In this document: positions 26,617 through 34,816 of the stretch, one piece after another
Position numbering within the stretch: position 1 is the first letter of the stretch
Layout of the letters: every line of letters starts with the position of its first letter
Translations under genes and position numbers: made by a program
DNA from: Pseudoxanthomonas suwonensis
GTDB lineage: Bacteria; Pseudomonadota; Gammaproteobacteria; Xanthomonadales; Xanthomonadaceae
Assembly: GCA_030535605.1 (NCBI GenBank)
Contig: JAUNRQ010000015.1
Coordinates: 1 to 44,867, forward strand
DNA: 44,867 nucleotides
Direction: 5' to 3'
The notes under the pieces: generated by a model
What the model saw: the letters and a program-made list of their open reading frames with translations, nothing else
Told to the model about the DNA's origin: nothing
The model's database searches: none

Positions 26617-27323
26617 TCATCGAGCGGCCGTCCGCCAGCCGCGGTCATGCCAACCACGGCTGGCTGGACAGCCACCACACCTTTTCGTTCGCCAACTACC
26701 ACGACCCGAAGTGGATGGGCTTCGGCCCGCTGCGGGTGATCAACGAGGATCGCGTCGCGCCCGGAGGCGGGTTCGCGCCGCATGGCCACGCCAACATGGA
26801 GATCATCTCGGTGGTGCTCGACGGCGCGCTCGCGCACAAGGACAGCACCGGCAGCGAAGGCGTGCTGCGCCCGGGCGAAGTGCAGTGGATGAGCGCCGGC
26901 CACGGCGTGCGCCACAGCGAGTACAACGGCGATCCGGAGCAGACCACGCATTTCCTGCAGATCTGGATCCAGCCGGACCGTGTCAACGCCGAGCCGGCCT
27001 ACGAGCAACGCGCCTTCGAACGTGACGCGCGTCGCGGCCGCTGGGACACCTTCGCCTCGCCCGAAGGTCGCGACGGCGGGCTGCCGATCCGCCAGGATGC
27101 CAGCCTTCTTGCCGTCGTCCTGGAGCCGCGCGCCACGGTCGAGGCGACGATGGATGACAGCCGCGCCTACTGGCTGCACGTGGCCGCCGGCACGGTGCAC
27201 GTCGGCGAGCGCACGCTGCAGGCCGGCGACGCCCTGGGCTTCGTCGATGAAAGCAGCCAGGTCGTACTGCAAGGTGCGGGGGAAGGCGAGGCCGAGGTCC
27301 TGCTGTTCGACCTGCCGCGCTGA
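26613..27323 (+). CDS. Pirin-family protein (YhhW-like quercetinase type)
   Basis: This 236-aa bicupin starts at GTG 26613, overlapping the YceI stop. The metal ligands His57, His59, His101 and Glu103 (FAPHGHANMEI and HGVRHSEYN) are at the same numbers as in Escherichia coli YhhW. That protein has quercetin 2,3-dioxygenase activity in vitro. The opening SRGHANHGWLDSHHTFSFA is also family-specific. It should be a cytosolic, iron-containing enzyme or sensor, with the in vivo substrate unknown. Confidence 0.93.
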   Translation: MIIERPSASRGHANHGWLDSHHTFSFANYHDPKWMGFGPLRVINEDRVAPGGGFAPHGHANMEIISVVLDGALAHKDSTGSEGVLRPGEVQWMSAGHGVRHSEYNGDPEQTTHFLQIWIQPDRVNAEPAYEQRAFERDARRGRWDTFASPEGRDGGLPIRQDASLLAVVLEPRATVEATMDDSRAYWLHVAAGTVHVGERTLQAGDALGFVDESSQVVLQGAGEGEAEVLLFDLPR

Positions 27324-27439
27324 TTCGCGGGCCGTGCCCATCAGGCGTTCGCTCCCCGGATCGGGAGCGAGCCGCCCTCGGCAGCACCTGCCGGCGGGCT
27401 ACAATGGCCGCTTCGCAGGTTCTCTTGCCGACAGCCGCC

Positions 27440-27637
27440 ATGACCGACGCCGCCACCGCCACCCAAGCCAACGCCCAGCGCGAATACGAGGTGCATCGCG
27501 CCGACCTGCCGCTGAGCTGCCCGTCGCCGGCGATGGCCCTGTGGAACTCGCATCCGCGCGTGTACCTGCCGATCGCATCCGAAGGCGGCCGTTCCGAGTG
27601 CCCGTACTGCGGCGCGACCTACGTGCTGGTCGACTGA
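27440..27637 (+). CDS. Small zinc-finger protein (zf-CHCC, NDUFS6-like)
   Basis: This 65-aa protein ends SECPYCGATYVLVD and has an earlier LSCPSP and NSHPRVYLPI. The Cys, His and CxxC ligands form the CHCC zinc ribbon seen in bacterial relatives of complex I subunit NDUFS6. I prefer ATG 27440 to an in-frame ATG at 27404, since the extra 12 residues are unconserved and a TACAAT hexamer (27400-27405) that could be the -10 would overlap the earlier start. It lies 10 nt before the glycosyltransferase gene. Function is unknown beyond zinc binding. Confidence 0.85.
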   Translation: MTDAATATQANAQREYEVHRADLPLSCPSPAMALWNSHPRVYLPIASEGGRSECPYCGATYVLVD

Positions 27638-27647
27638 TCCGGCCGGC

Positions 27648-28766
27648 GTGCACCGCCGCCTGACGGTCCTGCAATTGCTGCCGGCGCTGGAATCCGGCGG
27701 GGTCGAGCGCTCCACCATCGAGATCACCCAGGCACTGGTCGCCGCCGGCCACCGGGCGCTGGTGATGTCCGCGGGCGGTCGGCTGGTGCCGGCGATCGAG
27801 GCCGCGGGCGGTGAACACCTGACCCTGGCGATCGGGCACAAGTCGTTGCGCACGCTGGGTCATGTCCCCAAGCTGGCACGGCGGATCCGCCGGGAAAGCG
27901 TGGACATCGTCCATGCGCGTTCGCGCCTGCCGGCCTGGCTGGGCCTGTGGGCGATCCGCTGCCTGCCGGCGGCGCAGCGGCCCCGGTTCATGACCACCAT
28001 GCACGGCTTGAACTCGGCCTCGCGCTATTCGGCGGTGATGGGGTACGGCGATCGCGTGATCTGCGTCTCCCAGACCGTGCATGACTACCTGTTGCGGCAT
28101 TACCCGCGTACCGATCCCGGCAAGCTGCGGGTGATCCCGCGCGGGCTGGATCCTGCCGCATTCCCGCGCCGTGCCCATCCCGACCGGCAGGCGCGTGCCC
28201 GGGTGGCCGCGGCCCACCCGGCACTGGCTGGCGACGGTCCGCTGCTGTTGCTGCCGGGGCGTGGCACCCGGCTCAAGGGCCACGCCGACGCCATCGACCT
28301 GCTGCAGGCGCTGCGTGCGGATGGCAGCGACGTGCGCCTGTGGATGCCCGGTGCCCGGGAGTCGGGGCGCGAGGCCTACATGGACGAACTTCAGGCCCTT
28401 GCCCGCGACCGCGGTGTCGAGGCCGCCTTGGCCATGACCCCGCCGACCGCGGCAATCGCCGATGCCTACGCCGCCAGTGACCTCGTGTTGCAGCTTTCGC
28501 GCAAGCCCGAAGCCTTCGGCCGCACCGTGCTCGAGGCCCTGGCGGTGGGACGGCCGGTCCTTGGCTGGGAGCATGGCGGCGTGGGTGAACTGCTGCGCCG
28601 ACTGCAACCCGACGGCGCGGTGCCCGTGTTCGACGCCGCGGCATTGGCGGCCGCCGCCGCAGGATTGCTGTCACGGCCACCGCCGCCAGCGGCTACCATG
28701 CCCTTCACCTTGCAGGCGATGCAGGACGCCACCCTTGCGGTCTATGACGAACTCGTTCCCCGCTGA
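27648..28766 (+). CDS. GT4-family glycosyltransferase
   Basis: This 372-aa protein has a GT-B fold with start GTG 27648. The N-terminal motif LLPALESGGVERSTIEI is the acceptor-side glycine loop. The C-terminal half has LLLLPGRGTRLKGH and the nucleotide-sugar motif Glu288-x7-Glu296 (EAFGRTVLE), followed by GRPVLGWEHGGVGELL. It is a retaining transferase, probably building a lipopolysaccharide or exopolysaccharide sugar chain. The next gene, an O-antigen-ligase-like protein, starts 23 nt before its end, so the two are coupled. The sugar and linkage cannot be predicted. Confidence 0.9.
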   Translation: MHRRLTVLQLLPALESGGVERSTIEITQALVAAGHRALVMSAGGRLVPAIEAAGGEHLTLAIGHKSLRTLGHVPKLARRIRRESVDIVHARSRLPAWLGLWAIRCLPAAQRPRFMTTMHGLNSASRYSAVMGYGDRVICVSQTVHDYLLRHYPRTDPGKLRVIPRGLDPAAFPRRAHPDRQARARVAAAHPALAGDGPLLLLPGRGTRLKGHADAIDLLQALRADGSDVRLWMPGARESGREAYMDELQALARDRGVEAALAMTPPTAAIADAYAASDLVLQLSRKPEAFGRTVLEALAVGRPVLGWEHGGVGELLRRLQPDGAVPVFDAAALAAAAAGLLSRPPPPAATMPFTLQAMQDATLAVYDELVPR

Positions 28767-30099
28767 CTCCTCCGCAACGACTCTCGCCCCGGCGGCGCCG
28801 CCTGCCGCACCCGCCGGCTGGCGCTGGGCACCCCACTGGGTGCTGGCCTTCGTCGCGCTGTGGCCGGCGCCCGGCTATGCCGAAGGGGTCATGGTGCTCG
28901 GCGCGCTGGCTGCCATCGTGATGCTCTCGCTGGTGCGCTTCCGCGGTGGCACCCGCCTGCTCAGCGGACAGGCCTGGGCGCTGACCAGCGTGCTGTTCTT
29001 CGCGTACTGGCTGCCGCAGCTGTTTTCCGCATTCGATTCGGTCGACACCGCACGCGCGCTGCGCGAGGCCGCGGTCGATCTGCGCTATCTGCCGTTCCTG
29101 TGGCTGGTGGCGATGGCCGTGGCCGATGATCGCGGCCGGCGCATCACCTTCGGCGGCCTGGCCGTGGTCGTGGCGGTATGGACCGTCGATGCGCTGTTGC
29201 AGGCGCTGACCGGTACCAGCCCGCTGTTCTGGGGCATCGATGCCATCAAGCAGCAGATCAGCGGCCGGCCGATGTGTCCGCTCGATGCCGGGCCGATGCG
29301 CGACCGCCTCAGCGGCATCCTGGGGCCGTGCAACCTGAAGCTGGGCATCGTCCTGGCCAGCCTGTCGCCGTTTGCGTTGTTCGTCGCGGGGCGGCGCTTC
29401 GGTGCGGCTGGCTGGATGGTCGCGGCCGCGGCGATCGGCATCGTCATCGTGCTGGCTGGCTCGCGCGCCTCGTGGATCACCTACGCACTGGTGCTGCTGT
29501 TTTCCGGCTGGCGGCTGCTGGGATGGAAGCGGATGCTGGGTGTGTTCGCCTTCGGCGCGCTGATCGGTGGGGTTCTGTTTGTCGCCTCGCCGCAGGTCAA
29601 CGAGCGGGTCATGCGTACCCTGCAGGCCGCCGGTGGCGAGCAGGACGATGTCGATGCGGCACTGGCCGGGCGCACCCGGATCTGGGGCGCGGCCACCTGC
29701 ATGGTGCGCGAAAACCCGGTCAACGGCGTCGGTGCGCGTGGCTTCCGGGAAGCCTTCCCCGGCTGCGACCCCGCCCCCGGCGAGGTGGCGGCGTGGGGCG
29801 AAGGTCCCGCGCTGCACGCCCACCAGATCGTGCTGGAAATCCTCAGCGAGACGGGCGTGCTCGGCCTGCTGCTGTGGCTGGCCGGCGCCGCCATGGCCTG
29901 GCGCGCGTGGCGTTACGCCAGCGCCGCCGCCCGTCGCCGTGCCCGCCCGGCGATGCTTGCGCTGGCGGTCACCGTGTTCCCGCTCAACACCCACCTTGCG
30001 TTCTATTCCACCTTCTGGGGTGGCCTGACCCTGCTGCTGGCGGCGTTGTATGCGGGCAGCCTGCTGGCGAGGGAGCGGGGAACGAGTGATGAGGAGTGA
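28744..30099 (+). CDS. O-antigen ligase / Wzy-C family membrane protein
   Basis: This 451-aa protein has about ten hydrophobic segments and a large loop with RTRIWGAATCMVRENPVNGVGARGFREAFPG, the Wzy_C/WaaL-type signature. It includes the late His motif HAHQIVLEILSETGVLGLLLW. WaaL-type enzymes join O-antigen to lipid A-core on the periplasmic face. The start ATG 28744 lies within the end of the glycosyltransferase gene. The last residues (ERGTSDEE) and the stop codon are supplied by the repeat element at 30069-30320, an odd feature that suggests the original C-terminus was replaced or extended. Confidence 0.88.
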   Translation: MTNSFPADSSATTLAPAAPPAAPAGWRWAPHWVLAFVALWPAPGYAEGVMVLGALAAIVMLSLVRFRGGTRLLSGQAWALTSVLFFAYWLPQLFSAFDSVDTARALREAAVDLRYLPFLWLVAMAVADDRGRRITFGGLAVVVAVWTVDALLQALTGTSPLFWGIDAIKQQISGRPMCPLDAGPMRDRLSGILGPCNLKLGIVLASLSPFALFVAGRRFGAAGWMVAAAAIGIVIVLAGSRASWITYALVLLFSGWRLLGWKRMLGVFAFGALIGGVLFVASPQVNERVMRTLQAAGGEQDDVDAALAGRTRIWGAATCMVRENPVNGVGARGFREAFPGCDPAPGEVAAWGEGPALHAHQIVLEILSETGVLGLLLWLAGAAMAWRAWRYASAAARRRARPAMLALAVTVFPLNTHLAFYSTFWGGLTLLLAALYAGSLLARERGTSDEE

Positions 30100-30320
30100 G
30101 GAACGAGTGGGAGCATGGGCGGGCCTTGCGAATCTGGCATCCTGGACACTCGTGGGGCCTTGGTTTCGAGGCGACCATAGAGGGGGTCAGAAGCGAGCGC
30201 GGCCGGGTGGGCGAGCAACGAGTGATGAGGAACGAGCGGCCGCTGCGGCTCTTGCTCACTCCTCACTTCCCTCCACTCGTTACTCGCTTTTCGCTCCCCA
30301 CTCGTTCCTCGCTCTCTCCG
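30069..30320. repeat. Inverted-repeat element between two convergent genes
   Basis: Short purine-rich units related to GAACGAGTGATGAGGA and GTGAGGAACGAGTGGGAGC occur in forward orientation at 30071-30114 and 30212-30236. They recur as reverse complements at about 30250-30315 (CACTCCTCACTTCCCTCCA, then CCCCACTCGTTCCTCGCTC). The left arm encodes the tail and stop of the O-antigen-ligase gene and the right arm encodes the tail of the acyltransferase gene. The centre (30115-30210) shows no gene. It could fold into a large stem and end transcription from both sides. It looks like a dispersed intergenic repeat family. Its copy number elsewhere is not visible here. Confidence 0.65.
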
Positions 30321-31228
30321 CCCCCATACACATCGCCCCCGCCCGGTCGGCGCTTGAACCGCCGGTGGATCCACAGGTATTGCGAGGGTGACGCGCGTGC
30401 CATGGTTTCGATGCCGGCCATGATCTTGGCAGTGTCGGCGGTGGCGTCCTTGGAGGGGAACGGATCGGGCAGGGGGTGGATGGCCAGGTCGTAGCCGCCG
30501 TCTTCGCGGCGGGCGTGCTGGAACAGCAGCACCGAGGCCCCGGACAGGCGCGCCAGCTGGTGGGTGGAGGTCAGGCTGTGGGCCGGCTGGCCGAAGAAGG
30601 GCACGAACACCGCGTCGCCGCGGCTGGGGTCCTGGTCCGGTGCATACCACAGCAGCCCGCCCTGCTTGAGGTGGCGCACGGCACCGCGCACGTCCTGCTT
30701 GGGGAACATGGCCGCGGCATAGCGCGCACGGCCCCGGCGCACCGCCCATTCCATCGCCGGCTGCGTGTGCGGGCGATACATGCCGGCCAGCGGGATGTGG
30801 TCGCACATCAGCCTGCCGCACACTTCCAGCGTGGTGAAGTGGCCGGAGACCACGATCACGCCCTTGCCGGACGCGCGCGCGGCGGCGACGTGTTCCAATC
30901 CGCTGACACGGGTCCGTTGTCGCAGTGGTGCCACCGAACCCCACCACGCCCGGCCGAATTCGAACAAGCCGGTGGCCAGTGCGGAAAAGTGCTCTCGCAG
31001 CAGGCGTTCGCGGGCATCCGCGCCCCGCTCGGGAAAGCACAGCGCCAGGTTGCGGCGCGCGATCTCTCGCCGGCTGCCCATGGCGCGGTACAGCAGCGCG
31101 CCCAGCCCGTGGCCCAGTGCCCGTTGCAGTGGCCACGGGATCCACGCCGTCGCCGCCATCAGGCCGATCCCCAGCCAGGTCGGCCAGGTGCGTGGATGCA
31201 GGGGGGCAGAGGGCAGCGCTTTGCTCAT
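30263..31228 (-). CDS. LpxL/LpxM-family lipid A acyltransferase
   Basis: This 321-aa protein starts at ATG 31228 (MSKALPSAPLHPRTWPTWLG) with one N-terminal hydrophobic segment (IGLMAATAWIPWPL) for the inner membrane. The catalytic H-x4-E is His130/Glu135 in VVSGHFTTLEVCG. The motifs GLFEFGRAWWG, YAPDQDPSRGDAVFVPFFG and QYLWIHRRFK are typical of enzymes that add secondary acyl chains to Kdo2-lipid IVA. It lies head to head with waaA, whose product supplies its Kdo-bearing substrate. The last ~20 residues (ESEERVGSEKRVTSGGK) are unlike any family member and come from the repeat element. Confidence 0.92.
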   Translation of the reverse strand: MSKALPSAPLHPRTWPTWLGIGLMAATAWIPWPLQRALGHGLGALLYRAMGSRREIARRNLALCFPERGADARERLLREHFSALATGLFEFGRAWWGSVAPLRQRTRVSGLEHVAAARASGKGVIVVSGHFTTLEVCGRLMCDHIPLAGMYRPHTQPAMEWAVRRGRARYAAAMFPKQDVRGAVRHLKQGGLLWYAPDQDPSRGDAVFVPFFGQPAHSLTSTHQLARLSGASVLLFQHARREDGGYDLAIHPLPDPFPSKDATADTAKIMAGIETMARASPSQYLWIHRRFKRRPGGGDVYGGGESEERVGSEKRVTSGGK

Positions 31229-31317
31229 GCGGGCAGTGTATTCGCTCAGTGCGTGGACGCCGCCGGCGAGCACGCCACACCGGGCGACCGCGCGGCCCTG
31301 CCGCTACACTTCACCGG

Positions 31318-32631
31318 ATGCGAGCCGACTCCACCGAACGCGTGCTGCGCGGCCTGTATTCGGCCGCGCTTTACCTGTTGGTGCCGGTGACGGTCTACCA
31401 CCTGATCTGGCGCGGTTTTCGCCATGCCGAGTACTTCCAGCGCTGGAACGAGCGCTATGCCGCCTACCGCAGTGCACCGCGCGAGACCAGCATCTGGGTG
31501 CACGCCGTGTCGATGGGCGAGGTCAATGCCGCCGCGCCGCTGGTCAACGCATTGCTGCGGGAACATCCGCACCGCCGGTTGCTGGTGACCACCATCACCC
31601 CGACCGGTTCGGCGCGCGTGCGCGAGTTGTGGGGTGAGCGGGTCGAACACGTCTATCTGCCGTACGACCTGCCGGGCATGGTCCAGCGCTTCCTGCGCCA
31701 TTTCCGTCCGCAGCTGGGGCTGGTGATGGAAACCGAACTGTGGCCGAACCTGCTGTTCGGCGTGCGCGATGCCGGGGTTCCGACATGGATCGTCAATGGC
31801 CGGTTGTCGGAGCGCTCGCTGCGTGGGTATCGCGTGCTGCGGCCGCTGGTCGGTCGTGCCCTGCGTTCGTTGCGTGGGGTGCTGGCGCAATCGACCGACG
31901 ATGCCGCACGCTTCGTGCGGCTCGGCGCTGACGCCGATCAGGTCCGGGCCACCGGCAACCTGAAGTTCGAACAGACGGCCGACCCGGCGGCTCCGGCACT
32001 GGCAGAACGCCTGCGCGAGCGTGCCGGCGTGCGCCCGACCTGGATCGCCGCCAGCACCCACGTCGAGGAGGAAGCGGCGATCTTCGAGCTGCACCGGCGC
32101 TTGCGCCAGCGCTGGCCGGATCTGCTGCTGCTGTGGGCGCCGCGCCACCCGGAGCGCTTCCGTCCGGTGGTGGAGCAGGCCATTGCTGCCGGCTTGCAGG
32201 TGGCGACCCGGCGGCACACGCGCTTTCCCGGTGCCGACGACGCGGTGTTCGTGATCGACACCATGGGCGAGCTGGCGGGTTTCTATGGCTGCGCGGACGT
32301 CGCCTTCGTCGGCGGCAGCCTGCAACCGGTGGGAGGACACAACCTGCTGGAGCCGGCCGCCGCCGGCCGCGCCGTGGTCACCGGCCCGCACCTGCACAAC
32401 ACCAGCGACATCGCCCGGCGCATGCGCGAGGCCGGGGCATTGCGCGTGGGCCATGACGCAGCGGCGGTGGGCGATGCCCTGGAGCAGTTGCTCGCGGATG
32501 CGGCGCTGCGCGAGCAGGCAGGCGCGGCGGGCATTGCGCTGGTGGACGCGGGCCGCGGCTCGTTGCAGCGCACGCTGGATGCGCTTGCCGACGAGCCGGC
32601 CCTGCATCGCGGCCCGCGGCCACTGGATTAG
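31318..32631 (+). CDS. waaA: 3-deoxy-D-manno-octulosonic acid (Kdo) transferase
   Basis: WaaA adds Kdo to lipid IVA at the inner membrane. The 437-aa protein has an N-terminal hydrophobic anchor (LYSAALYLLVPVTVYHLIW), the motif HAVSMGEVNAA with conserved Glu68, LVMETELWPNL, and the C-terminal nucleotide-sugar region DTMGELAGFYGCADVAFVGG then GGHNLLEPAA. Start ATG 31318 has no ribosome site. TACACT (31305-31310) ends 7 nt before it, so the message is probably leaderless. Length is close to the usual 420-430. It is divergent from the acyltransferase gene of the same pathway. Confidence 0.96.
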   Translation: MRADSTERVLRGLYSAALYLLVPVTVYHLIWRGFRHAEYFQRWNERYAAYRSAPRETSIWVHAVSMGEVNAAAPLVNALLREHPHRRLLVTTITPTGSARVRELWGERVEHVYLPYDLPGMVQRFLRHFRPQLGLVMETELWPNLLFGVRDAGVPTWIVNGRLSERSLRGYRVLRPLVGRALRSLRGVLAQSTDDAARFVRLGADADQVRATGNLKFEQTADPAAPALAERLRERAGVRPTWIAASTHVEEEAAIFELHRRLRQRWPDLLLLWAPRHPERFRPVVEQAIAAGLQVATRRHTRFPGADDAVFVIDTMGELAGFYGCADVAFVGGSLQPVGGHNLLEPAAAGRAVVTGPHLHNTSDIARRMREAGALRVGHDAAAVGDALEQLLADAALREQAGAAGIALVDAGRGSLQRTLDALADEPALHRGPRPLD

Positions 32632-32636
32632 CGGTT

Positions 32637-33560
32637 TCAGCGCTCGCCGAGCAGCGCGCTCACGTGGGCGATGCAGCTGTCGGCCAGCGCCTGCAGTTCG
32701 TACCCGCCTTCCAGGAACGACACCAGCCGGCCCGCGCAGTGGCGCTCGGCCAGGCGCACGATGTCGGCGGTGAGTGCGCCGAAGTCCGCGGTGTCCATCG
32801 CCAGTGCCGCCAGCGGATCATCGCGGTGCGCATCGAAGCCGGCCGAAACCAGCAGCAACTGCGGGGCGAAGGCATCGACCGCCGGCAGCAGGCGCTCGCG
32901 CCATATGGCCAGCACTGCCGCACCGTCGCTGCCGGCCGGCAACGGCGCGTTGAACACGTTGCCGACGCCGGTTTCGTCCTCGCCACCACCGCCGGGGTAC
33001 AGCGGTGACTGGTGCGAGCTGGCGAACAGCACGCGCGGTTCGGCGTCGAGGATCGCTTGGGTGCCATTGCCGTGGTGGACGTCGAAATCGACGATCGCGA
33101 CCCGCTGCAGGCCGTGCTGTTGCAGCGCGTGCGCGGCGGCGACGGCGATGTTGTTGAACAGGCAGAAGCCCATCGCCATGCCGGCGGTGGCGTGATGGCC
33201 CGGCGGGCGCACCGCGCAGAACGCGCGGGTGACGGTGCCGCCAAGCACCGCGTCGACCGCGGCGATGCCGGCACCGGCGGCGCGCAGCGCGGCCTGGGCG
33301 GAATCCGGGGACAGCACGGTATCGGCATCCAGTCGCAGCGTGGCTTCGGAACGGGTGTCCAGGACGCGACGAATGAGGTCGGCACGGTGCACGCGCTCCA
33401 GTTGCTCGCGGCTGGCGCACGGCGCGTCCGCCCAATCCAGTTCCGGCAATTGCTCGCGCAGCGCAGTGGTCACGGCGCGCAGGCGTTCCCAGCATTCGGG
33501 GTGGCCGGCGCCGGTGTCGTGGGCAAGGCAGTCGCGGTGGCTGTAGACCCGCACGCTCAT
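32637..33560 (-). CDS. Histone-deacetylase-family (AcuC/acetylpolyamine amidohydrolase-like) enzyme
   Basis: This 307-aa zinc hydrolase carries every signature of the family: RPPGHHATAGMAMGFCLFNN with the paired catalytic histidines, IVDFDVHHGNGTQ with Asp and His zinc ligands, SAGFDAHRDDPLA with the third ligand, and FLEGGYEL. Bacterial members remove acyl groups from proteins, polyamines or small molecules. The real substrate is unknown. A TAGCAT hexamer ends 6 nt before ATG 33560 and overlaps the stop codon of the adenosyltransferase gene. It may therefore have its own leaderless promoter or be read as the third gene of that unit. Confidence 0.95.
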   Translation of the reverse strand: MSVRVYSHRDCLAHDTGAGHPECWERLRAVTTALREQLPELDWADAPCASREQLERVHRADLIRRVLDTRSEATLRLDADTVLSPDSAQAALRAAGAGIAAVDAVLGGTVTRAFCAVRPPGHHATAGMAMGFCLFNNIAVAAAHALQQHGLQRVAIVDFDVHHGNGTQAILDAEPRVLFASSHQSPLYPGGGGEDETGVGNVFNAPLPAGSDGAAVLAIWRERLLPAVDAFAPQLLLVSAGFDAHRDDPLAALAMDTADFGALTADIVRLAERHCAGRLVSFLEGGYELQALADSCIAHVSALLGER

Positions 33561-33569
33561 GGGGTAATG

Positions 33570-34121
33570 CTAGCGGCGGCGCTCGTGTTGCCACAGCACT
33601 TCGCCATGGCCGTCGACGCGCGCCAGCACCCGTGCCAGCACGAACAACAGGTCGGACAGGCGATTGAGGTAGCGCACCGCCTGCGGGCGGATGTCCTCGT
33701 CACGCGCCAGTGCCACGGTTTCGCGCTCGGCGCGGCGAACCACCGTCCGCGCGACGTGGCAGCGCGCCGCGGCTTCACCACCGCCGGGCAGGATGAAGTC
33801 CTTCAGCGGTGGCAGGTCGGCGTTGTACTGGTCCAGGTGGCGTTCCAGCGCCTCGACGTCGGCATCGTCGATCGCCGCGTGGCCGGGAATGCACAGCTCG
33901 CCGCCGAGGTCGAACAGCTGGTGCTGGACGGTGGTCAGCAGCGCGGTGACGTCTTCGGGCAGCCCGCTGGCGATGACCAGGCCAATGCAGGAGTTGGCTT
34001 CGTCGACGGTGCCGTAGGCGTTGACCCGGGCCGAGTCCTTGCCGATGCGACTGCCGTCGCCCAGGCCGGTGCTGCCGTCATCACCGGTACGGGTGTAGAT
34101 CTTCGACAGCCGGTTGCCCAT
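33570..34121 (-). CDS. Cob(I)alamin adenosyltransferase, PduO type
   Basis: This 183-aa enzyme transfers the adenosyl group of ATP to cob(I)alamin, making adenosylcobalamin. The N-terminal ATP loop YTRTGDDGSTGLGDGSR, NAYGTVDEANSCIG, and the C-terminal AERETVALARDE and RYLNRLSDLLFVLAR are characteristic of PduO-type proteins. Start ATG 34121 lies 10 nt after the stop of the membrane protein gene described next, which I read as a BtuM-like cobalamin transporter. Together they would import and activate B12. There is no room upstream for a cobalamin riboswitch. Confidence 0.95.
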   Translation of the reverse strand: MGNRLSKIYTRTGDDGSTGLGDGSRIGKDSARVNAYGTVDEANSCIGLVIASGLPEDVTALLTTVQHQLFDLGGELCIPGHAAIDDADVEALERHLDQYNADLPPLKDFILPGGGEAAARCHVARTVVRRAERETVALARDEDIRPQAVRYLNRLSDLLFVLARVLARVDGHGEVLWQHERRR

Positions 34122-34131
34122 GGTGCCGCTG

Positions 34132-34707
34132 TCAGTGTGTGGCGGCGTGGCCGTCGCGGACGCCGCGCAATTGGGTCATCACGCCATGGCCGATCACGGC
34201 CAGGCCGACGTACAGCGCGGCGCTGCCCATGTACGGCAGCAACCAGTCGGTGTAGTTCTTCCACCAACCGGCCACGGTCGGCTCGGCCACGGCGATCCAG
34301 TAGAAGCTGCCTTGCGCCAGCAGGTGGCAGGTGATCACCGACAGCGGCAACGCCAGCGCCAGCAGCCCGGCACCGCGGCCATCGAAACCGGCTTCGCGTC
34401 CGCGCAGCCACATGCCGCCGGCCCACATGGCGAAATACGCCGGAATCAGCATCCAGTAGGCCGGGCTGACGCAGTAGTGCTGCCAGAAACTCATGCCGGA
34501 GCGGGTGATGACCAGCCAGTCCACCGCCACGGCCAGCGCCATCAGTGCCGGGAACGCCCAGCGGGTGCTGCCGCGCAGCGCCAGGCCACCCAGGAAGAAT
34601 GCCGCCCACGAGGCGTCCGGAACCACCGCGAAGTGGTGCATGCGGGTCGCGGCCAGCAGCACGGCCAGCGCGGCGAAGGTCAGCAGGCGGGAGGATCGGG
34701 GGTTCAT
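34132..34707 (-). CDS. BtuM-like solitary ECF-type cobalamin transporter (candidate)
   Basis: This 191-aa protein has about six hydrophobic segments. Start ATG 34707 follows AAGGAATT. The opening block (LLAATRMHHFAVVPDASWAA), the loop SGMSFWQHYCVSPAYWML and the tryptophan-rich end resemble BtuM. BtuM proteins are single-protein relatives of ECF S-components that take up vitamin B12, and in the Thiobacillus protein a cysteine at residue 80 binds cobalt. Here a cysteine lies at residue 79 in a comparable loop. The adenosyltransferase gene 10 nt downstream supports a B12 role. Similarity is judged from memory and position, so an uncharacterised membrane protein remains possible. Confidence 0.68.
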   Translation of the reverse strand: MNPRSSRLLTFAALAVLLAATRMHHFAVVPDASWAAFFLGGLALRGSTRWAFPALMALAVAVDWLVITRSGMSFWQHYCVSPAYWMLIPAYFAMWAGGMWLRGREAGFDGRGAGLLALALPLSVITCHLLAQGSFYWIAVAEPTVAGWWKNYTDWLLPYMGSAALYVGLAVIGHGVMTQLRGVRDGHAATH

Positions 34708-34816
34708 GGCAATTCCTTCGGAGCCGGACACCGGATAGCGGGCTTCGATTCTAGCAGGCCACCGGATCGGGTTGGCCGGGCCTCGTCGGCGCGCGCGGCG
34801 CCGTTATCATGGCCGC

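Noticed and set aside
34708..34816. Cobalamin riboswitch before the BtuM-like gene
   Set aside because: No B12-box is readable and the gap to ubiH is too short for the ~200-nt element.
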